Of a DNA stretch of 64,000 bases, positions 33,816 through 42,189 are shown piece after piece (position 1 is the stretch's first letter; the number at the start of each line of letters is the position of its first letter). Source of the DNA: Methylosinus sp. Ce-a6 (GTDB lineage: Bacteria > Pseudomonadota > Alphaproteobacteria > Rhizobiales > Beijerinckiaceae); contig NZ_BGJX01000013.1 in the NCBI RefSeq assembly GCF_009811655.1, forward strand, positions 1 through 64,000, given 5' to 3'. The notes beneath the pieces were generated by a model. It did not search any database, was not told where the DNA came from, and worked only from the letters and a program-made list of their open reading frames with translations. The position numbers and the translations under genes are program-made.

Positions 33816-35519
33816 ATGCGTGTCGCTGGCCGCCTCTTCTCATCGCGTGTCGATCTCATGTCCATGTCATTCCGTTCCATTCCAAGCTTTCGCGCCCGTT
33901 CCCACGAAATCCCCGGTGAGGATAACCGCCAGGCGAACCGCCGTGGCGCGATGCTGCGTCGACTGGCGGGAGCTTTGCCTAGAGGACTACGCGAGCCCTT
34001 CGCTGAGCGATGGTTGCGTCGTGCGGGCGCTCCTGGGCCTGCGGCGGAACACGTGTTCCAATATATGCGCGATGCGAATGCGTCCAAGCAAGGCTCCGTC
34101 ACGATGAAAGGGGCGGACAATTTTTACGTTCGTCAGTACCGTCAATACCTCAATCCGACGATGGGCGCATTTGCCCAAACAGCGATCCAGGCTGTCTTTG
34201 CCGCAGGCGGCGGTGGTCACGGCGCGTCATGGTCGCGAGTCAGACATGTCGCTCTCGCTATGGCGGAGGCTCGTCACGGGGCGTCGCCACTCGTCGTTCT
34301 CGATCGGGAGACGATTGCCGCGGCCGTGTTCTTGCCGCGACCGCAAGACGCTGAAGAAGCGCGCGCATTGCTGGATTGGCTCGCTGGTGCCGGCCGTGCG
34401 CCAGAGGCCTACAAGCGCCTTGCGAGCGGCGCTTCGATGCTATGCGCCGAGCCGGGCGTGCGGGCGGCCACGCGCTCGGCCTCTGGGGCAATGATCGATC
34501 TCGTCGGGTCAGCGGTCGGTAGCGGGAAAATGGCGCTTCTTGCGCTGCATCCCTATGATCCTGACGCGATGGGTCTGCATCTTACGCTATTTGCGGTCGA
34601 AGCCCTGGAGCCCGCTCAGGTCGAGTATGACTACGGGCTTGCTGCTGGCGCGCTCGATCCCTGGCGTCGCGCCGCCGCCGCGACGGGATCGATCGTCGTC
34701 TTCCTCGTTGGCGGAGTGGAGGAAGCGTTCACACAATGCTCACAAAATCTTTTCGTCAAGCGACCGCGCGGCGACGCGACAGACGTCGCACGAGCGCGCT
34801 GGACGTCGCTCATGCCGCTCGATCGCCTGCTCGCATGCCAATTCGAGATTTTGCAGGCGACAGTCTCCGCTTCGGGACTGCCCGGCGTTTCGCCGCGTGA
34901 CGGTGAGTTCGGCATGGCGGGCTTCGCTGCCCGCCACAATAGTCAGACTTTGACACTCGTCCCCTATTTCGCCGGCAACGCCGTCCATGGCCACGCCGCT
35001 AAACTCTGGTCGAACCCTTGGTCGTCGCTGCTTTTGTGGGATGATCATAGCTGGTTTTCGGCGGTCACCGCTTCCGGTCCGACGCGGATCGTCGAAGACG
35101 TCGAAATTACTACTCGATTCCCACACATCGCCGAGAGCTTGGCCATGCGTCGTCGGCGTAACGGCGGTCCCGCGGCGCGACCGGAGTATTGGTTCGAACA
35201 GGTCGTTCGCGAAATCTCGGTGCAAGAAGAACCAGTCACAGGAAACTGGCTCGATCCCGCTCGGGCGCCCTGCAGTCTGAATGCGGGCGGCCTTGCCCAT
35301 CATGGTAAGAAGCCCGCCTATTTCGGCGCAGATCGTCTTCCAAACTACGATATGCGTTGGCAACATGAAAGAGAGGCGCTCGGGCGGCCACTCGATCCGA
35401 GCGGCGTGTCGCGATGCTATTGGGAGCGGGAGTCGGCGGAGGCGTTCGCGGCGCGACATGCGCATCTGTCGGGCCTTAGCGAGACCGACGCCGTATTCCC
35501 CGACCCAATCGGATTGTAG
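33816..35519 (+). CDS. large protein of unknown function, IS6-bracketed
   Basis: Up to 567 residues. The start is uncertain: ATG 33816, 33861 or 33951 (MLRRLAGALPRG) are possible. No signal peptide or membrane helix. Well-formed blocks include ERWLRRAGAPGPAAEHVFQY, NFYVRQYRQYLNPTMGAFAQ, MALLALHPYDPDAMGLHLTL, HAAKLWSNPWSSLLLWDDHS and a C-terminus with WFEQVVREISVQEEPVTGNW and DPSGVSRCYWERESAEAFAA. The composition is coding-like throughout, with no frameshift. I recognise no domain. It lies alone between two inverted IS6-family copies, so it may be cargo of a composite element. Confidence 0.75.
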   Translation: MRVAGRLFSSRVDLMSMSFRSIPSFRARSHEIPGEDNRQANRRGAMLRRLAGALPRGLREPFAERWLRRAGAPGPAAEHVFQYMRDANASKQGSVTMKGADNFYVRQYRQYLNPTMGAFAQTAIQAVFAAGGGGHGASWSRVRHVALAMAEARHGASPLVVLDRETIAAAVFLPRPQDAEEARALLDWLAGAGRAPEAYKRLASGASMLCAEPGVRAATRSASGAMIDLVGSAVGSGKMALLALHPYDPDAMGLHLTLFAVEALEPAQVEYDYGLAAGALDPWRRAAAATGSIVVFLVGGVEEAFTQCSQNLFVKRPRGDATDVARARWTSLMPLDRLLACQFEILQATVSASGLPGVSPRDGEFGMAGFAARHNSQTLTLVPYFAGNAVHGHAAKLWSNPWSSLLLWDDHSWFSAVTASGPTRIVEDVEITTRFPHIAESLAMRRRRNGGPAARPEYWFEQVVREISVQEEPVTGNWLDPARAPCSLNAGGLAHHGKKPAYFGADRLPNYDMRWQHEREALGRPLDPSGVSRCYWERESAEAFAARHAHLSGLSETDAVFPDPIGL

Positions 35520-35551
35520 AATGCTCTACTCGACGGAGTGAACATCCGCGA

Positions 35552-36352
35552 GGCTCTGGTGCGAACGGCGTGAGCGGGACATAATCCCTCCGTGGGCGCA
35601 ACCGGACGCTGAGGCAATAGGCGATGCTGAGTGTGGACGACTTTTTAAAGGACGCCATTTCGACCGGGAAATCATCGTTCTCTGCGTGCGTTGGTATCTG
35701 CGATACAAGCTCAGCTTCCGAGATCTCGTGGAAATGATGGCGGAGCGCGGCTTGTTTTTGGCCCATACGTCCATCATGCGCTGGGTTCAGCGCTACGTTC
35801 CGGAGTTCGAAAAGCGGTGGAACCGCTTCGCGCGCCAAGTCGGCGGATCGTGGCGCGTCGACGAGACCTACGTCAAGATCAAAGGACGCTGGGTCTATCT
35901 CTACCGCGCCGTCGACAAGGCGGGAAAGACGGTGGACTTTTTGTTGCGCGCCAAGCGAGATGTCGCCGCTGCCAAAGCGTTTTTCCGTCGTGCTTTCGCG
36001 AGCCACGGACGCCCGCCGCGCAAAATCACGCTGGACGGATATCAGGCGTCACATCGTGCGGCGCGTGAACTTCTCGCACAGCATCGAGGCGGCGCACGGA
36101 CTCGAATTCGATCTTCGAAATACCTGAATAACCTCATTGAACAGGATCACCGATCCATCAAGCTTCGTTTGGGTCCCATGCTCGGGTTCAAGCGATTCCG
36201 CCATGCGGCGATCACGATCGCCGGCGTCGAACTCATGCATCGCATCAGGAAAGGTCAATTCGTACTGAGCAAATTTAGAGCCGCCGGGACAACTGCGCCC
36301 GAAATCTGGAGCGCGGTGCTGGCTGCCTGACCTTCAGGAAACACCAGACCCC
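35552..36352 (+). mobile_element. IS6-family element, right copy
   Basis: Left terminus GGCTCTGGTGCGAACGGCGT at 35552, right terminus CACCAGACCCC ending at ~36352. The ends match each other as an imperfect inverted repeat (GGxTCTGGTG). It is inverted relative to 32883-33616 and carries about 67 extra bases just after the original GTG start, absent from the left copy. Confidence 0.88.
35686..36330 (+). CDS. IS6-family transposase
   Basis: 214 residues from a GTG at 35686, within the usual ~230-residue enzyme. The DDE triad is visible: D in SWRVDETYVKIKG, D in KITLDGYQASHRA, E in NNLIEQDHRSIKL. The frame is open upstream through FKGRHFDREIIVLC, but the original GTG (35570) is out of frame because of the ~67-bp insertion, so about 15 N-terminal residues, including part of the HTH, may not be translated. 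It could still supply transposase if an alternative start is used. Confidence 0.85.
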   Translation: MRWYLRYKLSFRDLVEMMAERGLFLAHTSIMRWVQRYVPEFEKRWNRFARQVGGSWRVDETYVKIKGRWVYLYRAVDKAGKTVDFLLRAKRDVAAAKAFFRRAFASHGRPPRKITLDGYQASHRAARELLAQHRGGARTRIRSSKYLNNLIEQDHRSIKLRLGPMLGFKRFRHAAITIAGVELMHRIRKGQFVLSKFRAAGTTAPEIWSAVLAA

Positions 36353-36364
36353 TTCGCGCGGCAT

Positions 36365-36571
36365 TCACAAAATTTGCACCGCAACCTCCGCTTCCACCCC
36401 GATGGCGAGCGGCGGTTGATTTTTTGCGCCATGCGGTTTGAAGCAGGCGGGGAAGGCCTCGATCAATTCATCGAGAAGCGCGCGAACTTCGGCATGAGAG
36501 CGCTTTTGCGCCTCCCGGTCGATCGAGCGCCGCGATTGGTCTGCTGCTTGGCTCTCTGTCGTGTCGGTCAT
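36365..36571 (-). pseudogene. ProQ/FinO-domain protein, truncated by the IS6 element
   Basis: From ATG 36571 the frame encodes a charged leader and then EVRALLDELIEAFPACFKPH followed by PPLAIGVEAE, the beginning of a ProQ/FinO RNA-binding domain (usual pattern: L-x-x-x-FPxxF-xx-x-xxPLxIGI). It ends after 68 residues, 13 bases from the IS terminus, so most of the ~100-residue domain is missing. FinO-type proteins on conjugative plasmids stabilise antisense RNA that represses transfer genes. Loss here could affect transfer control; that is inference. Confidence 0.7.
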
Positions 36572-36887
36572 GAGGACCCGTCTTCGAGATTGGCGAACTT
36601 TTCAATGACTAGCCAACGGGTTCGCTAGATCGCGATTCATTTTGATCGAGCGCGCGGGGCGCACCGTCCCGGTCGCAATCGCGCGTCGCCGCTAAGGTCG
36701 CGCGCCGCCGGCCGCTCGAGAGTTTCGCGCGAATTCTCCCTGCATTGCAAGACCGTCCCGTGATCGGGAAATTTCGATAGAGATACGCGCACCTCCATGT
36801 TCGGCTCGGGACGTCTTCCAACACGAGGATCCCATGTCCACAGTCATATTTCGTCCAACCCATCGCGGCGATATACGCCATCGAAAT
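36572..36887. other. intergenic region between proQ-like fragment and the transglycosylase-like gene
   Basis: Divergent promoter region for the leftward truncated ProQ-like gene and the rightward 36888 gene. A start further upstream (ATG 36834) is possible for the latter. No repeats or hairpins stood out. Confidence 0.4.
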
Positions 36888-37661
36888 ATGTCCAGGCTCG
36901 CAACCGCTCTCTCGCTGGCGTTCGCCGTCCCCGCCTTCGCCGGCGATCCTGTTCCCGTTACCGAGAGAGGTCTCCCGCAAACAGTGCATCCGACCTATCA
37001 GGAAAAAGGCGCGCCAAATTTCTCCTATCCGACCGGCTCGACAGATGTCGGGTCCGGGGGAGGCAACAATCCCGGCGGCGGCAATATCGACTACACGGCT
37101 TGCAGCGGCTGCGATCCGCTGCAAACGATGAACGCTCAGTCTTGGGGCGGCCAAGCGTGCGACGCCGCAACGACGGTCGGCGTCAGCTGCGCGTCGCTCG
37201 CCGCCACCTGCGTCATGGAATCGGGCTGCAAAAACGTCCAGGGCGCCGGAACCGTCTCCGGGGCGTTTCAAATGACCAATGCGACTTACACGGAAACGAT
37301 CAATCAGGCGGCGGCGGACAATCCGAACGCAGGGATCGACACGAGCCTCGCCGGGAAAAACGATCCCGCCAATCAAGCCTGGGGCGCCGCACAATACGAG
37401 TACAATGGCGCAACGTACCTACAAGATAACGGAGTCCAGGATCCGACATTCATTGACGTGAGAGGCTATTATCAGTTCGGCCCGGGCCCTTCCGTCAACT
37501 TGGCGAAGGCCAACGACAGCGACAACCTCGAAGGAATTGTTCATTTGCCGCCTCAGACGATGGCCGCGAACGGCATTACGCCAACGACGACGGTCGGCGA
37601 TTGGCGTCAATCCATCGCCAACAGAGTCGGCCCCACGGCCGGACAGTCCGTCTTGAATTAG
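36888..37661 (+). CDS. putative peptidoglycan lytic transglycosylase of the transfer region
   Basis: 257 residues from ATG 36888 with a signal peptide (MSRLATALSLAFAVPAFAGD). The central region has a lysozyme-like arrangement: catalytic-type Glu in LAATCVMESGCKNVQGAGTV followed by SGAFQMTNATYTETI, as in SLT enzymes (E-S-x-G ... G-x-x-Q-M). Two local cysteine pairs flank it (CSGCDP; CASLAATC). Such enzymes open the cell wall for type IV secretion. The sequence is distant from standard SLT proteins, so the assignment rests on the motif and its place next to the Dot/Icm genes. Confidence 0.6.
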   Translation: MSRLATALSLAFAVPAFAGDPVPVTERGLPQTVHPTYQEKGAPNFSYPTGSTDVGSGGGNNPGGGNIDYTACSGCDPLQTMNAQSWGGQACDAATTVGVSCASLAATCVMESGCKNVQGAGTVSGAFQMTNATYTETINQAAADNPNAGIDTSLAGKNDPANQAWGAAQYEYNGATYLQDNGVQDPTFIDVRGYYQFGPGPSVNLAKANDSDNLEGIVHLPPQTMAANGITPTTTVGDWRQSIANRVGPTAGQSVLN

Positions 37662-37685
37662 CCGTAACGCGAAGGGAATAGTATC

Positions 37686-38108
37686 ATGATCTCATTAATC
37701 AATCCGATCCTCGCCGCAAGTTTCCTTGTGCTTCAAGCGGGCGGCGCCGGGAGCTTTACGCCAGTTAGGCCAATCGAGGGTTATAAGTGTTTGAGAGTCC
37801 ACATCCCGGAAGAACGTAGATTTGATCCCAGCGCGGTGCCTCTGGTGTTCGCGGCTCCGACCGAGGCGTCGAAGCTAATTGGACATAGTGGAGTGGCCGC
37901 GTTCGTAAAATGGCCCTTGAACGAGGTCGATGGTTTCGTCGAGATAATTTGGGGAGATCACGGCATAAAAGCCTGGATCCATAAGGACGTCCTTCGGCCC
38001 TGGCGAACGAAGTGGACTCCACCCGGACCAGCGTCCGAATGCATCCCGACACTGATGTCGAACGGGATGATCGGAATCGGCAACGCGATCCCGTATAAAC
38101 ATCAGTAG
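37686..38108 (+). CDS. exported protein of unknown function
   Basis: 140 residues, 25 bp after the transglycosylase-like gene and probably co-transcribed. The hydrophobic start (MISLINPILAASFLVLQAGG) is a signal peptide or anchor. The mature part, VPLVFAAPTEASKLIGHSGV then HGIKAWIHKDVLRPW, resembles a bacterial SH3-like fold (as in SH3_3 domains), often peptidoglycan-binding. This would suit the neighbour. Modest confidence in the fold. Confidence 0.6.
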   Translation: MISLINPILAASFLVLQAGGAGSFTPVRPIEGYKCLRVHIPEERRFDPSAVPLVFAAPTEASKLIGHSGVAAFVKWPLNEVDGFVEIIWGDHGIKAWIHKDVLRPWRTKWTPPGPASECIPTLMSNGMIGIGNAIPYKHQ

Positions 38109-38995
38109 CGGTCTGCCCTCCCAAACGACGTCGCCACTTGACAGCGATTTCTGCTAGTGGTTCGCTGATTCTGCAAGTGGATCGGCTAGGGCTTTCGGGA
38201 CGGTGACGTTCCGGAAGCCTTTCTTGTTTTACGCGACGAAGCTTCTGATCGATCGTCTGAAAACTGCTGCGCGGCGGCATATTCTTCGTGCTGCTCAACA
38301 AGCGTGCTCAGCGCTGCGAGGGCACGCAGACAACATCCATTTTACGGGAAATGCGCCTTCAGCTCCATATAGGCTCCGTGAAGGGAGAGAAGTCTTCACC
38401 GCCGACGCTCGACCCCGGTCTAGGGAGCGCGCTCTCCAGTAACTCATCGAACTCTCCGATGTGGCGAACGTAGGCGGCGTCTCGACCGAAAAGAAGGCCA
38501 CGTTTCCGTTTCGACGATCTCTGTTTCATATCAGACTCTCTTTTACGTCAGAGTCGTTGCTGCCGTGGCCAACAGAACCGACACGCATCGATGTTGAAGC
38601 GCTTCGGCGCGAATGTTTCGAAATGCGCCACGTCGACGCCGAGCGGCGAATCATGGGTGCGGCGAAATGACTCACTCGACACCGATTCGCGATTTCGATG
38701 CGCTCTGCAGACTAACTCTGGAAAGGCGTGAGTCCTGAAGGCAAGTTACGGCGCAAGCGTTGGCATGGCGACGACTCTTGAAGCAGAAACAGCGGGGTAT
38801 TGCGTAGGGGAGATGTTGCTGTATTCTCGAGACCGAGACCTGTGACGAAGGCGGCGCGCGCGGTTCCTACCCCCTCCCTTTGCGTGTGCGTCTATTCCGA
38901 TCAGCGAAACCAAAAGTGACGGCGCGATGTTATGCGTCAGAGCGATATCTTTTATGGAGCAGGGGGAGGCATTATTTTCAGCAGGGTGCGGCGAA
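38109..38995. other. 887-bp region with only very short possible genes
   Basis: No long gene. On the minus strand, short frames with protein-like composition occur. One is 38548-38682 (GTG start), ending FNIDACRFCWPRQQRL. Another, 38186-38368, has a stop codon after eight codons followed by LAALSTLVEQHEEYAAAQQF. They may be relics or tiny genes. This is also a plausible place for an oriT, but I found no relaxase-type nic site. Confidence 0.35.
38359..38529 (-). CDS. possible 56-residue protein
   Basis: ATG 38529 is preceded by AAAAGAGAG. The peptide starts with a basic stretch (MKQRSSKRKRGLLFGRDAAY), continues with an acidic helix (HIGEFDELLESALPRP) and ends FTEPIWS. Its clean charge segregation makes it more gene-like than random frames. 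No family recognised. Confidence 0.35.
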   Translation of the reverse strand: MKQRSSKRKRGLLFGRDAAYVRHIGEFDELLESALPRPGSSVGGEDFSPFTEPIWS

Positions 38996-39313
38996 ATGGC
39001 GAAGCACGAACGAATTGACGACGCTGCCGTCGACAAAGCCTGTCCGATGACACTCGAACAGCAATGCGATCACCTCATCCAATTGGTGTTCACTCGCTAT
39101 GGCAGCATGACGACGATCATTGCCCGCGTCGCGGCAGATGACGATATCGACCGCCGCTTTGTCGAGCTCGCTGGCATTCCACCGCGAACTCGCGACGACC
39201 TGCTGGCGAAAAAGGCATTGGCGACCGCATATACGGAATTGTTTGTCGGAAGGCCGAATGTCCTGACCGAGCTTTTGAAATCGATATGTGACGATTTCGA
39301 AGCGATCACATAG
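38996..39313 (+). CDS. small protein of unknown function
   Basis: 105 residues from ATG 38996; an upstream ATG (38927) is possible but adds unlikely sequence. Helical and acidic: MTLEQQCDHLIQLVFTRYGS, then IIARVAADDDIDRRFVELAG and PNVLTELLKSICDDFEAIT. No signal peptide. It lies 57 bp before the DsbC-like gene and is likely part of the transfer region. Confidence 0.55.
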   Translation: MAKHERIDDAAVDKACPMTLEQQCDHLIQLVFTRYGSMTTIIARVAADDDIDRRFVELAGIPPRTRDDLLAKKALATAYTELFVGRPNVLTELLKSICDDFEAIT

Positions 39314-39370
39314 TCTGCGCTTTGGGTTCGCGCAGAATTTGCAGATGCTGGTGGTCGAAAGGAGACCACC

Positions 39371-40489
39371 ATGAAATCGCATTCGGTTACGATCGCCGCG
39401 ATACTCGCCGGGACGCTCGCCCTGGGCGAACCAGGGACATCATGGGCTGGAACAGAGAACGACGCGGGTGGGTCAGGAGGCCCGCCCGTGTCCGAATTGG
39501 AGAAGGGCGCCGCGAGCGTGGCTCTCGGCGCGTCGAAGCTTTCACCCCTTGCAACGGAATTCATCGAGCGGACGCCGGCGCTCAATCATCTCGCGAAAGC
39601 CGGCGCGCAGCTGTTCGATGCGGGGCAAGCGCATGGCCTGCGCGCGGTGGTCGCGCGGCAGGGCGAAGAGTTCATGATCTTGCAGGTCATGCCGGACGGC
39701 GAGGCGATCGTCGCGGGCGTGCAGACCGATTTGTCGGCAGATCTGCTGCTGACGATTGCCGGACGAAGCGAGCCACGAGTAACTGAGCTCGGCGTGAGCC
39801 ACGGGATGCGTGGGCTGTTCGTGCGTAATGGACGACAGTTCCAGGTGTTCTACGTCACGCCGGATGGCGAGCGGGTGATCCCGGGCGTGATGTGGGACGC
39901 GAGCGGAAAAAACATCACGCGTGAACAAGTCACGCCGCTGCCCGGGGTGGCGCCGACCGTGACGATCGGCGGCGAGAAGGAGATTGGAGCCGGCAGCAGC
40001 GCCGGCCGGGGCAAGACCGTCTCGGCATTGGAGGCCGCCCGTAGCGCGACCTTCGGAACGATCGGCTCCGAAGCCGCGCCGCGGATCTACGTCTTCATCG
40101 ATCCATTGTGCGGATATTCGGTTCGCGCTCTGCAGCAGTTGCAGCCGTTCGTCGCGGCCGGGAGAGTGCTCGTCGCGATCATACCCGTGTCGTTGCTGGA
40201 CTACGAGGATGAAGGCCGAAGCACCAAGAGCGCCTTGGCGATGTTGAGCAAGCCCGCCGATCAAATGGCGACGGCCTGGTCGCGTGGTGATTTGAACGGG
40301 CCGCCCTTGAACGGAACGGAAGAGCTGCTTCGACGAAACATGTCGATCGCCGAAGCGATCGGGCTGCGCGGGACGCCGACGGTGATCTGGCGCAAGCAAG
40401 ACGGCTCCGAGGGGCGCGTCGATGGGCTACCGGAGGATTGGAATGCGGTGATCGCGTCGATAGGGAGTGAGAGCCATGCGGCGCGATAG
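39371..40489 (+). CDS. DsbC/DsbG-like thioredoxin-fold protein with CGYS active site
   Basis: 372 residues. Signal peptide (TIAAILAGTLALGEPGTSWA), then two copies of a DsbC N-domain-like unit (GLRAVVARQGEEFMILQVMP and GMRGLFVRNGRQFQVFYVTP, both continuing with DGE). The C-terminal thioredoxin fold follows (RIYVFIDPLCGYSVRALQQL; GLRGTPTVIWRKQDG with the cis-Pro). DsbC/DsbG enzymes use CxxC; here the second cysteine is serine (CGYS). A monothiol could still hold mixed disulfides or act as a chaperone for cysteine-containing secretion proteins. It overlaps the next gene by 14 bases. Confidence 0.85.
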   Translation: MKSHSVTIAAILAGTLALGEPGTSWAGTENDAGGSGGPPVSELEKGAASVALGASKLSPLATEFIERTPALNHLAKAGAQLFDAGQAHGLRAVVARQGEEFMILQVMPDGEAIVAGVQTDLSADLLLTIAGRSEPRVTELGVSHGMRGLFVRNGRQFQVFYVTPDGERVIPGVMWDASGKNITREQVTPLPGVAPTVTIGGEKEIGAGSSAGRGKTVSALEAARSATFGTIGSEAAPRIYVFIDPLCGYSVRALQQLQPFVAAGRVLVAIIPVSLLDYEDEGRSTKSALAMLSKPADQMATAWSRGDLNGPPLNGTEELLRRNMSIAEAIGLRGTPTVIWRKQDGSEGRVDGLPEDWNAVIASIGSESHAAR

Positions 40490-41024
40490 ATGGAAGCCGA
40501 ATCGATCGGGCACACCGAAACGAATCTCGCCGCTAAACAGAGGGTGGAACGGGGTGAAGTGGATCGGCTCCATACCGGGACGTGCGTTCCCGAAGCACGA
40601 AGTGACCGAAGGAGGCCGTGTTTTGACGGGATTGCTCGCCGGGGTTCGTCGTTGCCTGCGGCGCGATACGCGGTTCAGAGTCGATGAAGATCGCCACTTC
40701 GATCTCGAGGCGACGGCCTTTCTCCACGGCATGAAAGTCTGGCAGGTCGAGAGCCTCTTGCTACGCCGTCGCCGGCAGACCGCGCTCTCGGCCTATCTCT
40801 TTTTCGGGGCGGGTTGGGTGCTGTTCTTCTACTGGCTGTTCGAGATCGCGATCACGCCGTGGACGACTTGGAGCATAGCGCCGGTGCTGGAATTCGCGCC
40901 GTTCTGCTTGTTTCTCTTTCTGACGGCGTTTCAAAGCGGGCTGCAAAATTATCAGCTCAGAACACGGCGGCTGGCGACGGCGTGGGAATATCTCACCACG
41001 TCCGAGCGATTTTGGCCGAGCTGA
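40476..41024 (+). CDS. IcmV/TraX-like inner membrane protein
   Basis: 182 residues from ATG 40476, with GGGAGTGAG upstream; the start lies inside the end of the DsbC-like gene. A basic amphipathic N-terminal half (LLAGVRRCLRRDTRFRVDED) leads to two transmembrane helices (TALSAYLFFGAGWVLFFYWL; EFAPFCLFLFLTAFQSGLQN) and a short tail YQLRTRRLATAWEYL. This is the topology and tail pattern of Legionella IcmV and IncI TraX, whose genes adjoin dotA/traY in those systems. Assigned by topology and context; sequence identity looks low. Confidence 0.6.
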   Translation: MRRDRWKPNRSGTPKRISPLNRGWNGVKWIGSIPGRAFPKHEVTEGGRVLTGLLAGVRRCLRRDTRFRVDEDRHFDLEATAFLHGMKVWQVESLLLRRRRQTALSAYLFFGAGWVLFFYWLFEIAITPWTTWSIAPVLEFAPFCLFLFLTAFQSGLQNYQLRTRRLATAWEYLTTSERFWPS

Positions 41025-41259
41025 AACGCGCTCGCATCCGCAACTCGACGCCGCCGAAGTCGCCGGCGGCGTCGACGACCGCGCCGAGAAACGCATGGCG
41101 CGCTGCAATTCCGATCGATCTCCAGCATGGCGAAAAAGGCTCGGGCGATGCCCAGTTTTTATCCGCGCATGGCCCGACGCATTTGGCCTGCAACGGCGAG
41201 CGAGGCCAGCTCGCTCGCGTGATTCGGCCGATCGGCGGACGATCGCGTGCGGCCCACGA

Positions 41260-41568
41260 TCAGAACGTGCCGGGAGGCGCGTTGCGGGAGCCCCCCGCCA
41301 CGCCGGTCGCCCATGGCGCCGATTCGTAGTTGGGCCGGGTAGCCTGGGTGGAAGGTTCCGCCGGCTTGACCACGGATCCGTTCCTATCGATCACCGGCGG
41401 CCTCCATGTGGCGTTGGCCTCGCCATAAGCGGCGGAGGGGTCGTAGAATGGATGCCTGACTGTGGGGGCGGGAGGCGCGTCGTAATCGGCTGGGGCGTGG
41501 ACATTTCCCGAGGAACACGCCGCGAGCGGGAGGGAGAGGCAAATCAGTGGGAGGAAGAGCTGTCGCAT
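41260..41568 (-). CDS. small lipoprotein of the Dot/Icm locus
   Basis: 102 residues. A textbook lipoprotein start (MRQLFLPLICLSLPLAACSS). The mature part is Pro- and Tyr-rich (ADYDAPPAPTVRHPFYD) with EPSTQATRPNYESAPWATGV near the end. It may be an outer-membrane component or entry-exclusion factor. It closes the leftward transfer arm. Confidence 0.65.
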   Translation of the reverse strand: MRQLFLPLICLSLPLAACSSGNVHAPADYDAPPAPTVRHPFYDPSAAYGEANATWRPPVIDRNGSVVKPAEPSTQATRPNYESAPWATGVAGGSRNAPPGTF

Positions 41569-41636
41569 GAGGGTCTCCTGTGCGAAACCATCATGCGACG
41601 AGGCTGCGCGAATGCCGTCATGCTATCTGAAGTGGA

Positions 41637-42188
41637 TCACGTCTTGAGTGCTCGCCACAGAGCGGCGATTCGTGGCCCCAGAGCGTCAGGGCGGCAAAGG
41701 ATCTCGCCCTTCGACCACGCATCAATCATTTGATAGACGATAGACTTGAGTTCGGAATACTCTGGACGCTCTGCCTTGCCTTGTTCTGCCGCCTTGAGCA
41801 GAGACCAAAGACATTCTTCCAGACCGCTTTTGAATTTCTGTGTATTCAACAGTTTCCAGGAAGTCTCTTCGCCATGACTATCGGAGTTGGCCAGAGACTG
41901 TCGCAGGGATTCATTTTCGGCGACGAGCTGAGCATTGCGCTTCCGCTCCTTGTTGAGGAGGTCCATCCAGGCGTTGAAATCTTTGATATGGATCGAACGC
42001 CAGCCGGCGCGATACTCGGCGTCCTGCTGGACGTTGAGATTGCGCAGGGCCGCCTGCTCACCTTCGTAGTAGCCGGTGTCTTCGCCCTCGCGATAGCCGT
42101 CGGACTTGCCGCTCGAATAGCCGCTTGAGCGACCCACCGCATACCAAAGCATACCGTTTCCAGAGCCAGGTTCGTCGTCGTCGCGCAT
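41637..42188 (-). CDS. coiled-coil protein downstream of dotA
   Basis: 183 residues. The N-terminus has Gly/Tyr/Ser-rich quasi-repeats (SSGYSSGKSDGYREGEDTGY), followed by a coiled coil (LLNKERKRNAQLVAENESLR) and a helical C-terminus ending RIAALWRALKT. Its ATG at 42188 follows the dotA stop with essentially no gap. No family recognised; soluble or peripherally bound. Confidence 0.65.
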   Translation of the reverse strand: MRDDDEPGSGNGMLWYAVGRSSGYSSGKSDGYREGEDTGYYEGEQAALRNLNVQQDAEYRAGWRSIHIKDFNAWMDLLNKERKRNAQLVAENESLRQSLANSDSHGEETSWKLLNTQKFKSGLEECLWSLLKAAEQGKAERPEYSELKSIVYQMIDAWSKGEILCRPDALGPRIAALWRALKT

Positions 42189-42189
42189 C

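Noticed and set aside
38109..38995. oriT
   Set aside because: Position is plausible, but no inverted repeat with an adjacent nic-like motif and no relaxase gene nearby could be identified.
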